Source of the DNA: CAYGOC01 sp964351495
GTDB lineage: Bacteria > Chlamydiota > Chlamydiia > Chlamydiales > SM23-39
Assembly (NCBI GenBank): GCA_964351495.1
Contig: CAYGOC010000004.1
Span: 39,381-103,380 of the forward strand
DNA length: 64,000 nucleotides
Direction: 5' to 3'
Below, piece by piece: positions 39,122 through 48,231 of this stretch. Under the pieces are notes generated by a model. It saw nothing but the letters and a program-made list of their open reading frames with translations, searched no databases and was not told the DNA's origin. Positions within the stretch are counted from its first letter, which is position 1, and every line of letters begins with the position of its first letter. The translations under genes and the position numbers were made by a program.

Positions 39122-40108
39122 TTAAAATAAGAGCCTAATTCTGAGAGATCTTTGCAAATTATCTAAAAATTCAACTTCTCTTTCTACAAATGGAATCTCA
39201 TATCTTTCAGATTCGGTGCAAAGACCTACATCACGAAATAACGGAACAAAAGATTTTTTTAGAAGGGTAATGTAACTGCCTAGATAAGGTCCTAAAAATA
39301 CAATAGAAGAGCTAGTATAGGGAGCTAGTCCATAATACGCTAAAGCTGTAAGTATAAAACAAACAATCGCTACAGTCGCTACTTTTGCTATATGACGGAG
39401 AGTTCCTTCTCCAGATTCCCAAGGGCTGAATAGAGACTTTATTTCTATTTCCCGAAGTACCCTGTTAAGGTGGCTCAGGTGTGTATGTGTTTGTTCTAAT
39501 AATTGAAGTGCTTTCTCTTTGTTTGCAGCATCGATATTAGCCCTAAATCCGCTATTTATTAGGGTCTGCTGATCTCCATTTTCGGGTTTAGTTTGGTTTG
39601 TTAATAGCGTATTTCGGTACATCTGGTAGGCCCAAGAGGGTCCAATAAATACAAACATAGCTAGTCTAGATAGGGTTCTAGGAGTTTTAAAAAAGAAAAA
39701 AGAAGCTACAGCGGCAACGCGAAAAGTCGTGAGGGCTATAAGTTGCCAAGAAAGGGTCTTAGGCATTAAAAGACGGTTGTTTTCTAAAAGATATGTGTTA
39801 GTAAAATTTTCATAGTCAGGGTTTTCTTCTTCAATTAAGGCTTGAAATACACTTAGGCGCTCTTGTAATTTTCGAGAAATACCCTGACTTTTAAAAACCT
39901 GAACTATAGATTCAAGAGATTTTTCAGTACCGGAACGGCTGTTTTGATATTGTTTACAATATTCGCCCAAGCTTCGGATCGTTTCTGTAAAGGGGATGCT
40001 TTCTCTTTCAGAAGTTGTAGAACAGGCATGTAAAAAAAGCCCGATCCTTAAGGCAGCACCCTCTGTAGATATAGTATTTACGCAACTAGGTATACTTCTT
40101 GCATCCAT
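39122..40108 (-). CDS. hypothetical protein with two hydrophobic lobes (Inc-like candidate)
   Basis: 328 aa. Hydrophobic segments lie at about 122-160 (LIALTTFRVAAVASFFFFKT and LAMFVFIGPSWAYQM) and about 240-285 (VATVAIVCFILTALAYYGLA and a second helix), separated by a coiled-coil-prone segment EKALQLLEQTHTHLSHLNRV. Paired helices with cytosolic flanks are the hallmark of chlamydial inclusion-membrane proteins, but there is no sequence family to confirm. AAGGA precedes the ATG. Confidence 0.65.
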   Translation of the reverse strand: MDARSIPSCVNTISTEGAALRIGLFLHACSTTSERESIPFTETIRSLGEYCKQYQNSRSGTEKSLESIVQVFKSQGISRKLQERLSVFQALIEEENPDYENFTNTYLLENNRLLMPKTLSWQLIALTTFRVAAVASFFFFKTPRTLSRLAMFVFIGPSWAYQMYRNTLLTNQTKPENGDQQTLINSGFRANIDAANKEKALQLLEQTHTHLSHLNRVLREIEIKSLFSPWESGEGTLRHIAKVATVAIVCFILTALAYYGLAPYTSSSIVFLGPYLGSYITLLKKSFVPLFRDVGLCTESERYEIPFVEREVEFLDNLQRSLRIRLLF

Positions 40109-40292
40109 TGTATTTTTCCTTGGTAACGAAAAGGATACATTTTAACAAAATCTTTACAATAAGACAAGGTTTTGTTTTTTTATTATTGTTTTTTTATAAC
40201 TTATTGATAAAAAATCAGTTGTAGTTTTTTAGGGGAGCAGAGATGGGGGGGGGTAAATGCTCATTTAGCTTTACAGGAGGGCTTTATATCCT

Positions 40293-40397
40293 ATGAAAAA
40301 GGGTAAGGAGACGGTCGAAAAAATAGCGTGGATTGCCCTTTCTTTTTTGATTCAAAACCGTTTTAATTATGGAGTAAGAAAAATAGCTTTAGGCTAG
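40293..40397 (+). pseudogene. 34-codon remnant of a paralogue of the 37082-37495 protein
   Basis: Reads MKKGKETVEKIAWIALSFLI then QNRFNYGVRKIALG and stop. It aligns with KKDTETAKKAAWIGFSILVQ...NRLNYGMKKLARNG of the intact gene. AGGAGG lies upstream (40275-40280). Too short to be the full protein; its end overlaps the convergent sodC by 4 bp. Confidence 0.7.
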
Positions 40398-40900
40398 TTT
40401 TCCGGCTTCATCACGCCTATGACGCCACATCCTACCCTGGATCCTGCATCCCCTGTAGGCTGGGATACGCAGTCATCTTGTTTTTCATGTATTATGACAG
40501 CTTTTCCTATAATGCTTTCAGGGCCTTCTAAAGAAAGTCCCTCAAAACTCTCTTCATAGTAGGCTCTACCTTTTCTGTCTGCTATAAGATTACCTAGATC
40601 TCCTACGTGTTGTTCACTACTCCCAGGACAGCCATGTGTTTTTTGGGTAGGATTAAAATGTCCTCCTGCAGAAGTAGCATCAGGCGCTGAGCAGTCCCCA
40701 TATTCATGAATATGAAATCCATGTTTTCCAGGAGAAAGGCCTTCTATCGCCACTTGTACTAAAACCGTATTTCCTTTTTGGGTAAAAGTAACAGTTCCTT
40801 CTACTTTGCTTCCCTTAGTCGGATGGATCACGGCTATTGCTTTGTTTGCAAAAAGAGCGCTCCCTAAAAAAAGAAAGCAGAAAATATATTTGGCAACCAT
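40394..40900 (-). CDS. sodC: Cu/Zn superoxide dismutase
   Basis: 168 aa from ATG 40900, which has AGGG 5 nt upstream; a 40933 start is less likely. N-terminal signal peptide (MVAKYIFCFLFLGSALFANKA), so periplasmic or secreted. Metal ligands in HGFHIHEYGDCS, GGHFNPTQKTHG and the later VIIHEK; the disulfide Cys pair is present. It dismutates superoxide from host phagocytes. Grouped with photolyase and RlmN on the same strand. Confidence 0.95.
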   Translation of the reverse strand: MVAKYIFCFLFLGSALFANKAIAVIHPTKGSKVEGTVTFTQKGNTVLVQVAIEGLSPGKHGFHIHEYGDCSAPDATSAGGHFNPTQKTHGCPGSSEQHVGDLGNLIADRKGRAYYEESFEGLSLEGPESIIGKAVIIHEKQDDCVSQPTGDAGSRVGCGVIGVMKPEN

Positions 40901-40957
40901 AAAAACCCTCGCTATAAAAGTAGGAAAGTACAAATTTCCTCTTTTTTTAGCAAATTT

Positions 40958-42331
40958 TTAGGAGAGTTTTTTATAAAAGGTAAGGGCTCTTTTTGCCTCT
41001 ACAGAATGATCTAGCATAGGAAGGGGATAGCCACTTTTAGAAGGAGTGGTTTCTTTATACCAATTATGGAGGGTCTCTTTAGGAAGGTTTTTTAGTTCGG
41101 GAACCCACTTCTTTATATAAAGACACTCCGGATCAAACTTTACCTGCTGGGACCAGGGGTTAAAAATACGGAAATAGGGTTGTCCATCACATCCGGTACT
41201 CCCTACCCATTGCCAGTTGCCATTGTTGACAGAAGGGTCATAGTCTATTAAGGCTTGAGCAAAAAATTTTTCTCCCGACCTCCAATCTATGTGTAGATCT
41301 TTGATCAGAAAAGAGGCTGTTATCATCCGGACTCGGTTGTGCATAAATCCGGTCTCTTTCATCTCACGCATCCCAGCATCTACTATGGGAAATCCTGTTT
41401 TTCCTTCACACCATCTGGTAAAATCTTGTTCTTTATTAGACCAAGATAACTTGTCAAACTTAGGATGAAAGGCTCCTTTAAACACATGAGGAAAGAAAAA
41501 GGCAATACTGGTAAAAAAATCTCTCCAGTAAAGAGAACGGATTAAAGGATGGGAAGAAGAAAGCTTAGAGGAAATTGCATAAAAAACCTCTCTAGGAGAG
41601 AGAACAGAAAATTTAAGGTAAGGAGAGAGGTGGGTAGAATAGTCCTTATAGGGGAAGTTTCTTAAGGTCTCATAATCCTTAAAGGAAGAGAGATTTTTTA
41701 CGATTTTGATAGCCTCTCTTCTTCCTCCTAGTAAAGAACCCTGTTTTTTTGGCTTGGTAGCAAGATAGGGATTTTTTTCTGCAAAAGAAATCGGCTCTTG
41801 AAAATAGTTTGTTTTTTCATTCAAGGTGGGGGCAGGTACTTTTTGCTTGGTAGCGTTTTGAAAAAAGGGAGTGAAAATCAAGTAAGGTTTTCCATCCTGT
41901 TTTAGCGTCTTTTCAGGAGGATTTAAAAGGAGATCATCATAAGAAAAAAAAGAAACTTTTCGGGATTTGCAAACCTTTTTCAAGGTCTCATCCCGTTTTA
42001 TACTATAGGGAGTATAGTCTCGGTTTACAAAAAGCGCCTCTATAGGAAACCGGGATAAAAGCTTTTCCGCTACCGTGTCAGACTTTCCTTTAAATAAATA
42101 AAGCCGGCCCTTTCTTTTTTCTAGCTGCTCTTCTAAGTCTTTTAAAGACTCTAGCATAAATTGAAAACAGAACTCACTTTTGAAGGGATTTTTTTCTACT
42201 TGTTCCGGCGTAAAAATAAAAATGGGTAGCACCTTTTTAGAGCGCTCTAAAGCAGCTATTAAGGCTGTATTATCTTGCACTCGTAAGTCTCTACGGAAGA
42301 TAAAAAGAGATAACGTAAATTCTGGGCCCAT
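40958..42331 (-). CDS. phrB: deoxyribodipyrimidine photolyase
   Basis: 457 aa. N-terminal antenna-binding domain (LFIFRRDLRVQDNTAL) and C-terminal FAD domain with NNGNWQWVGSTGCDGQPYFR and FNPWSQQVKFDPE. Conserved Trp residues of the electron-transfer chain are visible. It repairs cyclobutane pyrimidine dimers with blue light, which would help extracellular elementary bodies. Cotranscription with rlmN (35-bp gap) is likely. Confidence 0.94.
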   Translation of the reverse strand: MGPEFTLSLFIFRRDLRVQDNTALIAALERSKKVLPIFIFTPEQVEKNPFKSEFCFQFMLESLKDLEEQLEKRKGRLYLFKGKSDTVAEKLLSRFPIEALFVNRDYTPYSIKRDETLKKVCKSRKVSFFSYDDLLLNPPEKTLKQDGKPYLIFTPFFQNATKQKVPAPTLNEKTNYFQEPISFAEKNPYLATKPKKQGSLLGGRREAIKIVKNLSSFKDYETLRNFPYKDYSTHLSPYLKFSVLSPREVFYAISSKLSSSHPLIRSLYWRDFFTSIAFFFPHVFKGAFHPKFDKLSWSNKEQDFTRWCEGKTGFPIVDAGMREMKETGFMHNRVRMITASFLIKDLHIDWRSGEKFFAQALIDYDPSVNNGNWQWVGSTGCDGQPYFRIFNPWSQQVKFDPECLYIKKWVPELKNLPKETLHNWYKETTPSKSGYPLPMLDHSVEAKRALTFYKKLS

Positions 42332-42366
42332 TTCTAATTTTGTATCAAAGGAAGGCTTTTCTTTCG

Positions 42367-43479
42367 TTAACTATTACCACTTTGTCTATTTTGTCTTCGA
42401 ACCTCTATCGGAGATAAAGCTATTTGCTCTTTTCTTTTAGCTGCCAGCTGCCCACATCCTCCGCTAATATCTTGTCCTCTGCTATAGCGGACAGGTGCAG
42501 GAATAGACCTACTTGATAAATATGTTTGAAAGGCAGTGATTCTTTCTTTATCAGAAGGTTCGATAGAGACCCCGGGAAACAGATTTAAAGGAATCAGGTT
42601 TACTTTAGCTTTTAGTCCATGCAGAAAGTGAACCAGCTTTTTGGCTTCTTGCAAACTATCATTTTCCCCTTTGATCATCACATATTCAAAAGTAATCCCC
42701 TCTTTTTTAGAACAAGGATACTCCAAAAGAGCCTCTTTTAAAGCTTTTAAGCTATACTTTCGGTTTATAGGCATGATTTTACTTCTTTTTGTATCGTCTG
42801 CATTGTGTAAGGAGATAGCAAGCCTGAGGGGAAGCTCTTTGGCTAACTTTCGGATCTCAGGTACTAGGCCAGAGGTAGAAATAGTCACCCTAGACCTATG
42901 TAAACCAAGCCCTTTAGGATCTACCATAATGGAACACGCTTTTACCACCTCGTCATAGTTATCTAAAGGCTCTCCCATTCCCATAAAAACAACATTTGTA
43001 ATTGTAGAGCCTGTAAGCTTTTGGTTGGCAAGAAAAAGCTGCTCTAAAATTTCAGAAGAAGAGAGGTTTCGAGAAAATCCCATCTTTCCTGTTTGGCAAA
43101 AAGTACAGGCCATCCGGCATCCTACCTGACTACTTAGGCAAAGCGTAGTTCTTTTTTCATAAGGCATCAAAACCATCTCTAGAAGAAGGTTATCCCTGGT
43201 TTTTAATAAAAATTTTTCACTTCCATCTTGAGAAACTAAATGAGATTCTATAGCCATCAGGTCCCAGGAGAACTCTTCTTGTAGTTTTTCCCGGATAGCT
43301 AAAGAAAGATTCGAAAACTCTTTTGGCTCTTTTTTCCCTTTTTTAAAGATCCAATCGTAAATTTGAGAGGCAGCATATTTAGGAAAATGGTTTTTCTCAC
43401 ACCAGTTTTGCCACTCCAATAAAGAAAAATGTAAAAAAGAATTTTTGATAAAAGTAGGTAAAACAGAGAGAGACTTCAT
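42367..43479 (-). CDS. rlmN: dual-specificity RNA methyltransferase RlmN
   Basis: 370 aa from the ATG at 43479, with AGG a few nt upstream; a TTG at 43491 is in frame. Radical-SAM cysteines in CRMACTFCQTG, the GMGEPLDNY block, and Cys near the C-terminus (QDISGGCGQLAAK) required for the mechanism. It makes 2-methyladenosine in 23S rRNA A2503 and tRNA. Confidence 0.96.
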   Translation of the reverse strand: MKSLSVLPTFIKNSFLHFSLLEWQNWCEKNHFPKYAASQIYDWIFKKGKKEPKEFSNLSLAIREKLQEEFSWDLMAIESHLVSQDGSEKFLLKTRDNLLLEMVLMPYEKRTTLCLSSQVGCRMACTFCQTGKMGFSRNLSSSEILEQLFLANQKLTGSTITNVVFMGMGEPLDNYDEVVKACSIMVDPKGLGLHRSRVTISTSGLVPEIRKLAKELPLRLAISLHNADDTKRSKIMPINRKYSLKALKEALLEYPCSKKEGITFEYVMIKGENDSLQEAKKLVHFLHGLKAKVNLIPLNLFPGVSIEPSDKERITAFQTYLSSRSIPAPVRYSRGQDISGGCGQLAAKRKEQIALSPIEVRRQNRQSGNS

Positions 43480-43568
43480 AAAAACCTGCAAAAGAAGGCT
43501 CTATTTTACAGGAGCCTATCAGATGTTGTCCATGAAAGGTTTTAAGTCTTTTCTATAGGAAAAGGGGG

Positions 43569-44066
43569 TTATAGTTTTTTTTTCATTTTTAAAAAAAGCC
43601 AATTCTTCTTCTGAAATCGCACTAAAGCATACGGACCTTGTATCCTTTTTCCCTGAAAAAAAACCTCTAAAAGACCTTTTTTATAAGCTCTTTTCATGGG
43701 AAACTCTTTTTTGTTCTTATAGGTTTTTATGTTTTGATAGTAACCCGCATCCCAAATAGTTACGGTTCCTGCTCCATATTCTCCTTCGGGAATTTTCCCG
43801 GAAAAAGAAGCATAAGCTAGAGGGTGGTCTTCTGTTTGTATAGCGAGTTTTTTTTCTCCTTTTTTAAGATAGGGTCTTTTCGGGATGGCCCACGATTTTA
43901 ATACGCCGTCAATCTCAATTCGCAAATCGTAGTGCAACTTTGTTGCGTAGTGCTTTTGTATAACAAAGATCTTCTTTTTTCTAACTGTAGAAGAAATAAG
44001 GGGCTTTGGTTCTTTAGTTTTGGCAAAATTTCTTTTTTTTCTATAGGTAGCAAGTGCCTTTTTCAT
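43569..44066 (-). CDS. stand-alone DNA ligase D 3'-phosphoesterase domain protein
   Basis: 165 aa, essentially one domain: FVIQKHYATKLHYDLRIEID, GVLKSWAIPKRP, EDHPLAYASFSGKIPEGEYG and TVTIWDAGYY are the LigD PE motifs with the catalytic His/Asp/Arg (HYDLR). In LigD this domain trims 3' ribonucleotides and phosphates before nonhomologous end joining. No ligase or polymerase domain is fused here and none is next to it. A basic N-terminal leader of about 25 residues is present. Confidence 0.9.
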   Translation of the reverse strand: MKKALATYRKKRNFAKTKEPKPLISSTVRKKKIFVIQKHYATKLHYDLRIEIDGVLKSWAIPKRPYLKKGEKKLAIQTEDHPLAYASFSGKIPEGEYGAGTVTIWDAGYYQNIKTYKNKKEFPMKRAYKKGLLEVFFQGKRIQGPYALVRFQKKNWLFLKMKKKL

Positions 44067-44071
44067 CAGGG

Positions 44072-47000
44072 TTAAGATCTCTTTTTCTCTTGGAATCTTT
44101 CTCGAATCCTTTCAAAAGAGTAGTAAATTACGGGCGTTAAAAACAGGGTCAAAATTTGAGAAAAAATGAGCCCTCCAATAATTACCATCCCCAAAGGCCT
44201 TCTGGAAAGAGCATTGGATCCACCTATTCCAATAGCTATGGGGACAGCTCCCATAAGGGCTGAAATACTAGTCATAAAAATAGGACGAAACCGAATCAAG
44301 CTTGCCTCTATAATAGAGTCGTATGCCTTTTTTCCCTGACTTAGAGCATGATTGGCAAAGTCTACCATCATAATGCCATTTTTCATCACAATCCCAATTA
44401 GAAGAATCATGCCTACAAAAGAGTATAAAGAAAGGGCTTCTCTTGCTATATAAAGGGTTAAAAAGCCCCCAAAAGTGGCAGGAAACAAAGCACTTAAGAC
44501 GGTAAGAGGATGAATAAAGCTCTCGTATAAAATACCCAAAATTACATAGATTACAAAAATGGTAATCAAAAACAAAAAGGGTAGGCTTTCAAAAGAGGCT
44601 TGAAACACGGTAGTGCTTCCTTGGGATTTGCCGATTACTTGCGAAGGAAGAGTCTCTTTTGCTATTTCTTCTACCTTACTTAAAACAGACCCTAAAGGGA
44701 CTCCTTCTTTAAGATTAAAAGATACCGTAGCGGAAGGAAGGGCATTTACATGGTTTACCGCTAAAGGTCCCACCCATTCTTTTGTTTTTATAATCTCTTT
44801 TACAGGAACCATCACATTATTTTGACTTTTTAAATACAAAGAAGAAAGAACATTGGGGTCTTTATAAAACTGAGGAAGCGTTTCTAAAATCACATCATAT
44901 TGGTTTATAGGAGTATTTATGGTAGAGATTTTATTATCCGAATAAGCTAAGCCAAAAAGGGTTTGTATATCTTGTGCGGTAAGCCCTAAATCAGAGGCTT
45001 TATGTCTTAGGATTTCTATTTGTAATTGAGGTTGTGATATCTGTAAGTCTGAAGAGACCTGTGTGATTCCTTCTATGGAGCTGATGGACTGCATGAACTT
45101 GGGAACCGCTTCGTATAATGTTTCTGCGTTTAAGCTTGACAAGGTGAACTGGTAAAGTCCTTTTAAGGTAATCCCAATTTGCAAGTTGATGGTAGGTAAG
45201 GGTGATAAATAGGTATTGATACCGGGAATCTCGCTTGTTTTTCCCATAATTTGTCCTATTACAGGAAAAATAGGAGGTCTTTTCTTAAAAGGCTTTAAAG
45301 AAACAAATAAAAACCCTTGGTTATCAGATCCCACACCAGATACGGAGGAGACAGAGATACAAGATTGTACAAAAGGGTTATCTGCTACTATCTTGGCAAC
45401 CTCATCTTGATATGCATCCATAGCAAAAGGAGAGGTTCCATCTCTTGTTTGGGTAAATCCTTGAATGAAGCCCTGATCTTCTATCGGAAGAAAATCTTTT
45501 GGAATTACAGAAGCCAATAAAAAAGAGCCTATAAGACTCAGAGTTCCTATAAAAAATAAAAGTAGTGTATTTCTTAAAGACCAGTGAAGCCCTTTTTCGT
45601 ATACAGAAAGCATTTTGCTAAAATACAAATCAGCAAAAATCTCCATTTTCGTTTTCTGTTTACTTTGCTTAGGAATAAATCTACTGCATAGAAGGGGAGT
45701 AAGTGTTAAAGAGATAAAACCGGAAAGCAAGACAGCTATTATGATTGTAACAGAAAACTCTCGAAATAGCTTTCCCATGATGCCCGCCATAAAAAGCATA
45801 GGAATGAAGACAGCTGCAAGACAAAGGGTCATAGAAAAAATCGTGGTGCTAATCTCTTTGGAGCCTTCCAAGCTAGCTGAAAAAGGATCTTTTCCCATTT
45901 GAACGTGTCTTACGTTGTTTTCTAACACAACAATGGCGTCATCTACTAAAAATCCAATCGATAAGGTAAAAGCCAGTAAAGATAAAATATCTAAAGAAAA
46001 TCCTCCTAAAAACAAAAAAGGAAGTGTTCCTAAAAGAGACATAGGAATAGCCAAGGAGGGGATGATTGTATTAAAGACTTTCCCCAAGGTGAAATAGATA
46101 ATCAAAACCACCAAAAGAAAGGCTACAAAGACGGTGATTTTTACCTCGTCTACCGAATTTTGGATAATGTCAGACTTTTTAAAAATGGTAGTGTACTCCA
46201 AAGAAGCAGGTAAAAATTTTTGAATATTGGGGAGTACTCTTTCTAGGTTTTGGGTGACATCTATTGTATTGGAACCCGGAAGAGTTTGTATGGCAAGTAC
46301 CACACAAGATCGTTTTGTATCTTTTTCATAAAGGCTCAAAGAGAACTTATCATCTTGCAAAGAATTTAAAGCTCTTCCTACGTCAGAGACTTTCACTAAA
46401 GCACCATCTTGCGCTTTTATTACGAGAGAATTGTATTCATCTGCGTTGTAGAGCTGTCCTGCTACATCAATAGTATATTCTCTTTTAGGTCCAAATAACA
46501 CCCCCGTAGGTAGGTCTACGTTTCCCATTTGAATTGCTTTTGCTACCTCATTAATTCCAATATTTTTGGCAGCAAGCTTTTGGGGATCCACCTGAATTCT
46601 AGCAGCAAAAGGAGATCCATAAGTAATTACCTGAGAGACACCCTCTAATGTGCTGAGCCTTTGTCCAATAAAGGTATTAGCATAATCGTAGAGTTTGGCT
46701 TGATCCATAATAGAAGAAGTAATAGCCATATAAAAAATGGGAGTTTGAGCGGGATTTACTTTTTTGTAAGAAGGATTATAGGGGAGGTCTTGAGGTAAAT
46801 TAGGAAGAGCCCTACTAATGGCAGCTTCTACATCTAAAGAAGCGGTGTCAAGCGACTTTTCTAAAGAAAACTGGAGCAGTAAAATAGAGGAGCCCGTTTT
46901 ATTAGAAGAGACAATGATACTGAGACCATCTATAGTCATGAATTCCTTTTCTAAAGGGGTAGCTACAGTATTGGCCATAGTTTCCGGGTTAGCCCCGGGA

Positions 47001-47152
47001 TAGGAGACGTTTACTTCTATTGTAGGAAACTCTACATTAGGCAGATCGCTTACAGGGATCCGGAAATAACTAAATAGGCCAAAAAAGACAAGGGAGAGCA
47101 TGACAAGGGTGGTCATGACAGGTCTTTTAATAAAAGGTTCCGATAAATTCAT
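44072..47152 (-). CDS. RND-family multidrug efflux transporter (AcrB/MdtB type)
   Basis: 1026 aa. N-terminal FIKRPVMTTLVMLSLVFFGL, two large periplasmic loops (about 35-330 and 560-860) and the proton-relay helix GFLVDDAIVVLENNVRH with its DD pair near 405. The C-terminal half repeats the fold (GMILLIGIVMKNGIMMVDFA). It exports substrates by proton antiport as a trimer, docking with MFP and OMF. Last gene of the tripartite operon; the start overlaps the MFP stop by 4 bp. Confidence 0.95.
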   Translation of the reverse strand: MNLSEPFIKRPVMTTLVMLSLVFFGLFSYFRIPVSDLPNVEFPTIEVNVSYPGANPETMANTVATPLEKEFMTIDGLSIIVSSNKTGSSILLLQFSLEKSLDTASLDVEAAISRALPNLPQDLPYNPSYKKVNPAQTPIFYMAITSSIMDQAKLYDYANTFIGQRLSTLEGVSQVITYGSPFAARIQVDPQKLAAKNIGINEVAKAIQMGNVDLPTGVLFGPKREYTIDVAGQLYNADEYNSLVIKAQDGALVKVSDVGRALNSLQDDKFSLSLYEKDTKRSCVVLAIQTLPGSNTIDVTQNLERVLPNIQKFLPASLEYTTIFKKSDIIQNSVDEVKITVFVAFLLVVLIIYFTLGKVFNTIIPSLAIPMSLLGTLPFLFLGGFSLDILSLLAFTLSIGFLVDDAIVVLENNVRHVQMGKDPFSASLEGSKEISTTIFSMTLCLAAVFIPMLFMAGIMGKLFREFSVTIIIAVLLSGFISLTLTPLLCSRFIPKQSKQKTKMEIFADLYFSKMLSVYEKGLHWSLRNTLLLFFIGTLSLIGSFLLASVIPKDFLPIEDQGFIQGFTQTRDGTSPFAMDAYQDEVAKIVADNPFVQSCISVSSVSGVGSDNQGFLFVSLKPFKKRPPIFPVIGQIMGKTSEIPGINTYLSPLPTINLQIGITLKGLYQFTLSSLNAETLYEAVPKFMQSISSIEGITQVSSDLQISQPQLQIEILRHKASDLGLTAQDIQTLFGLAYSDNKISTINTPINQYDVILETLPQFYKDPNVLSSLYLKSQNNVMVPVKEIIKTKEWVGPLAVNHVNALPSATVSFNLKEGVPLGSVLSKVEEIAKETLPSQVIGKSQGSTTVFQASFESLPFLFLITIFVIYVILGILYESFIHPLTVLSALFPATFGGFLTLYIAREALSLYSFVGMILLIGIVMKNGIMMVDFANHALSQGKKAYDSIIEASLIRFRPIFMTSISALMGAVPIAIGIGGSNALSRRPLGMVIIGGLIFSQILTLFLTPVIYYSFERIRERFQEKKRS

Positions 47153-48231
47153 ACTTTATTTTTCACCGTTACTAAAGAGGAAGAACTTAAATTTTCTTGA
47201 CCCTCTGTGATTATAATTTCTTCTTTTTTAAGCCCCTCTTTTACTACTGCGATTCCATTTTGCTTCAGCCCTACCTTTATGGTTTTTAAAGAGACTTTAT
47301 CTCCTTTTTCTAAGACAAAAACCTTTTCTCCTTCTGTTGTTTTTAAAATGGCTGCAGAAGGAATGGTAAGTACCTCTTTTTCTTCTGTGAGGTACAGTCG
47401 AATGCTTACGAATTGATTCGGCCAAAGTATCTCTTCCTCATTAGTAAAAAGGGCGCGCATCTTGACCATTCCGGTTTTTGAATCCACTTGGTTGTCGATG
47501 ATTTGCAAAGTCCCTTCTAAAGGAGGTGTGCTAAAGCTTTCAAAAGAGGCCGTAACTTTAAGAGGCTCCTTTTTATAAAAGTGTCTTACTCTTGCCAGTT
47601 CATTTTCGGAGATAGAAAACGTAACATAAATGGGCGCTATTTGATTTATGGTAACCAAGACCTGGTTTTGGCTTGTTTTTATTAAGTTTCCCCTGTCAAT
47701 TTTTAAAATCCCCATCTTTCCTGAAAAGGGAGCGTATAGGTAGCAGTAATCTAAGTTGATTTTTGCAGAAAGAAGATTGGCTTCATCTTGGGCTATAAGA
47801 GATTGGTTTTGTTTGTATTCCGACACAAAAGAGTCAAAATCAAACTGGGAAACATACGCCTCTTTCACAAGATCTTGATACCGAGTCACCTTTTCCTCAG
47901 AGAGTTGTAAGATGGCAAGGTCTTGTTCTAATTTCGCTTTTGCTTTTTCTAAAGAGGCCTGAAAGGGTTTGGGATCAATAGTAAAAAGAAGCGATCCTTC
48001 TTCCACTTTTTGCCCCTCTTCAAAAAAGACCTCTAGAATTTCTCCTTCTACCCTGGAGGTGATATCTGCCGTTAGGATCGGCTCTACGTGTCCTATAGTT
48101 TCTAAATAAACAGGAACGGTTTCTTGTTTTACCGTAGCCACTTTTACGGGAAAAGAATGGGGAGGGGTTTCTTGTTTTCCTTTGGAACAACTACCTACAA
48201 TAAAAAGACAAACTAACAAGAGTCTTTGCAT
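47149..48231 (-). CDS. RND efflux periplasmic adaptor (MFP), lipoprotein
   Basis: 360 aa. A lipobox (FIVGSC, Cys at about 15) indicates an N-terminally lipidated periplasmic protein. Lipoyl-like halves (VEPILTADITSRVEGEILEV; INLDYCYLYAPFSGKMGI), an alpha hairpin (about 90-150) and beta-barrel domains follow. It links the RND pump to the outer-membrane channel. The start overlaps the end of the OMF gene by 19 bp. Confidence 0.93.
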   Translation of the reverse strand: MQRLLLVCLFIVGSCSKGKQETPPHSFPVKVATVKQETVPVYLETIGHVEPILTADITSRVEGEILEVFFEEGQKVEEGSLLFTIDPKPFQASLEKAKAKLEQDLAILQLSEEKVTRYQDLVKEAYVSQFDFDSFVSEYKQNQSLIAQDEANLLSAKINLDYCYLYAPFSGKMGILKIDRGNLIKTSQNQVLVTINQIAPIYVTFSISENELARVRHFYKKEPLKVTASFESFSTPPLEGTLQIIDNQVDSKTGMVKMRALFTNEEEILWPNQFVSIRLYLTEEKEVLTIPSAAILKTTEGEKVFVLEKGDKVSLKTIKVGLKQNGIAVVKEGLKKEEIIITEGQENLSSSSLVTVKNKV

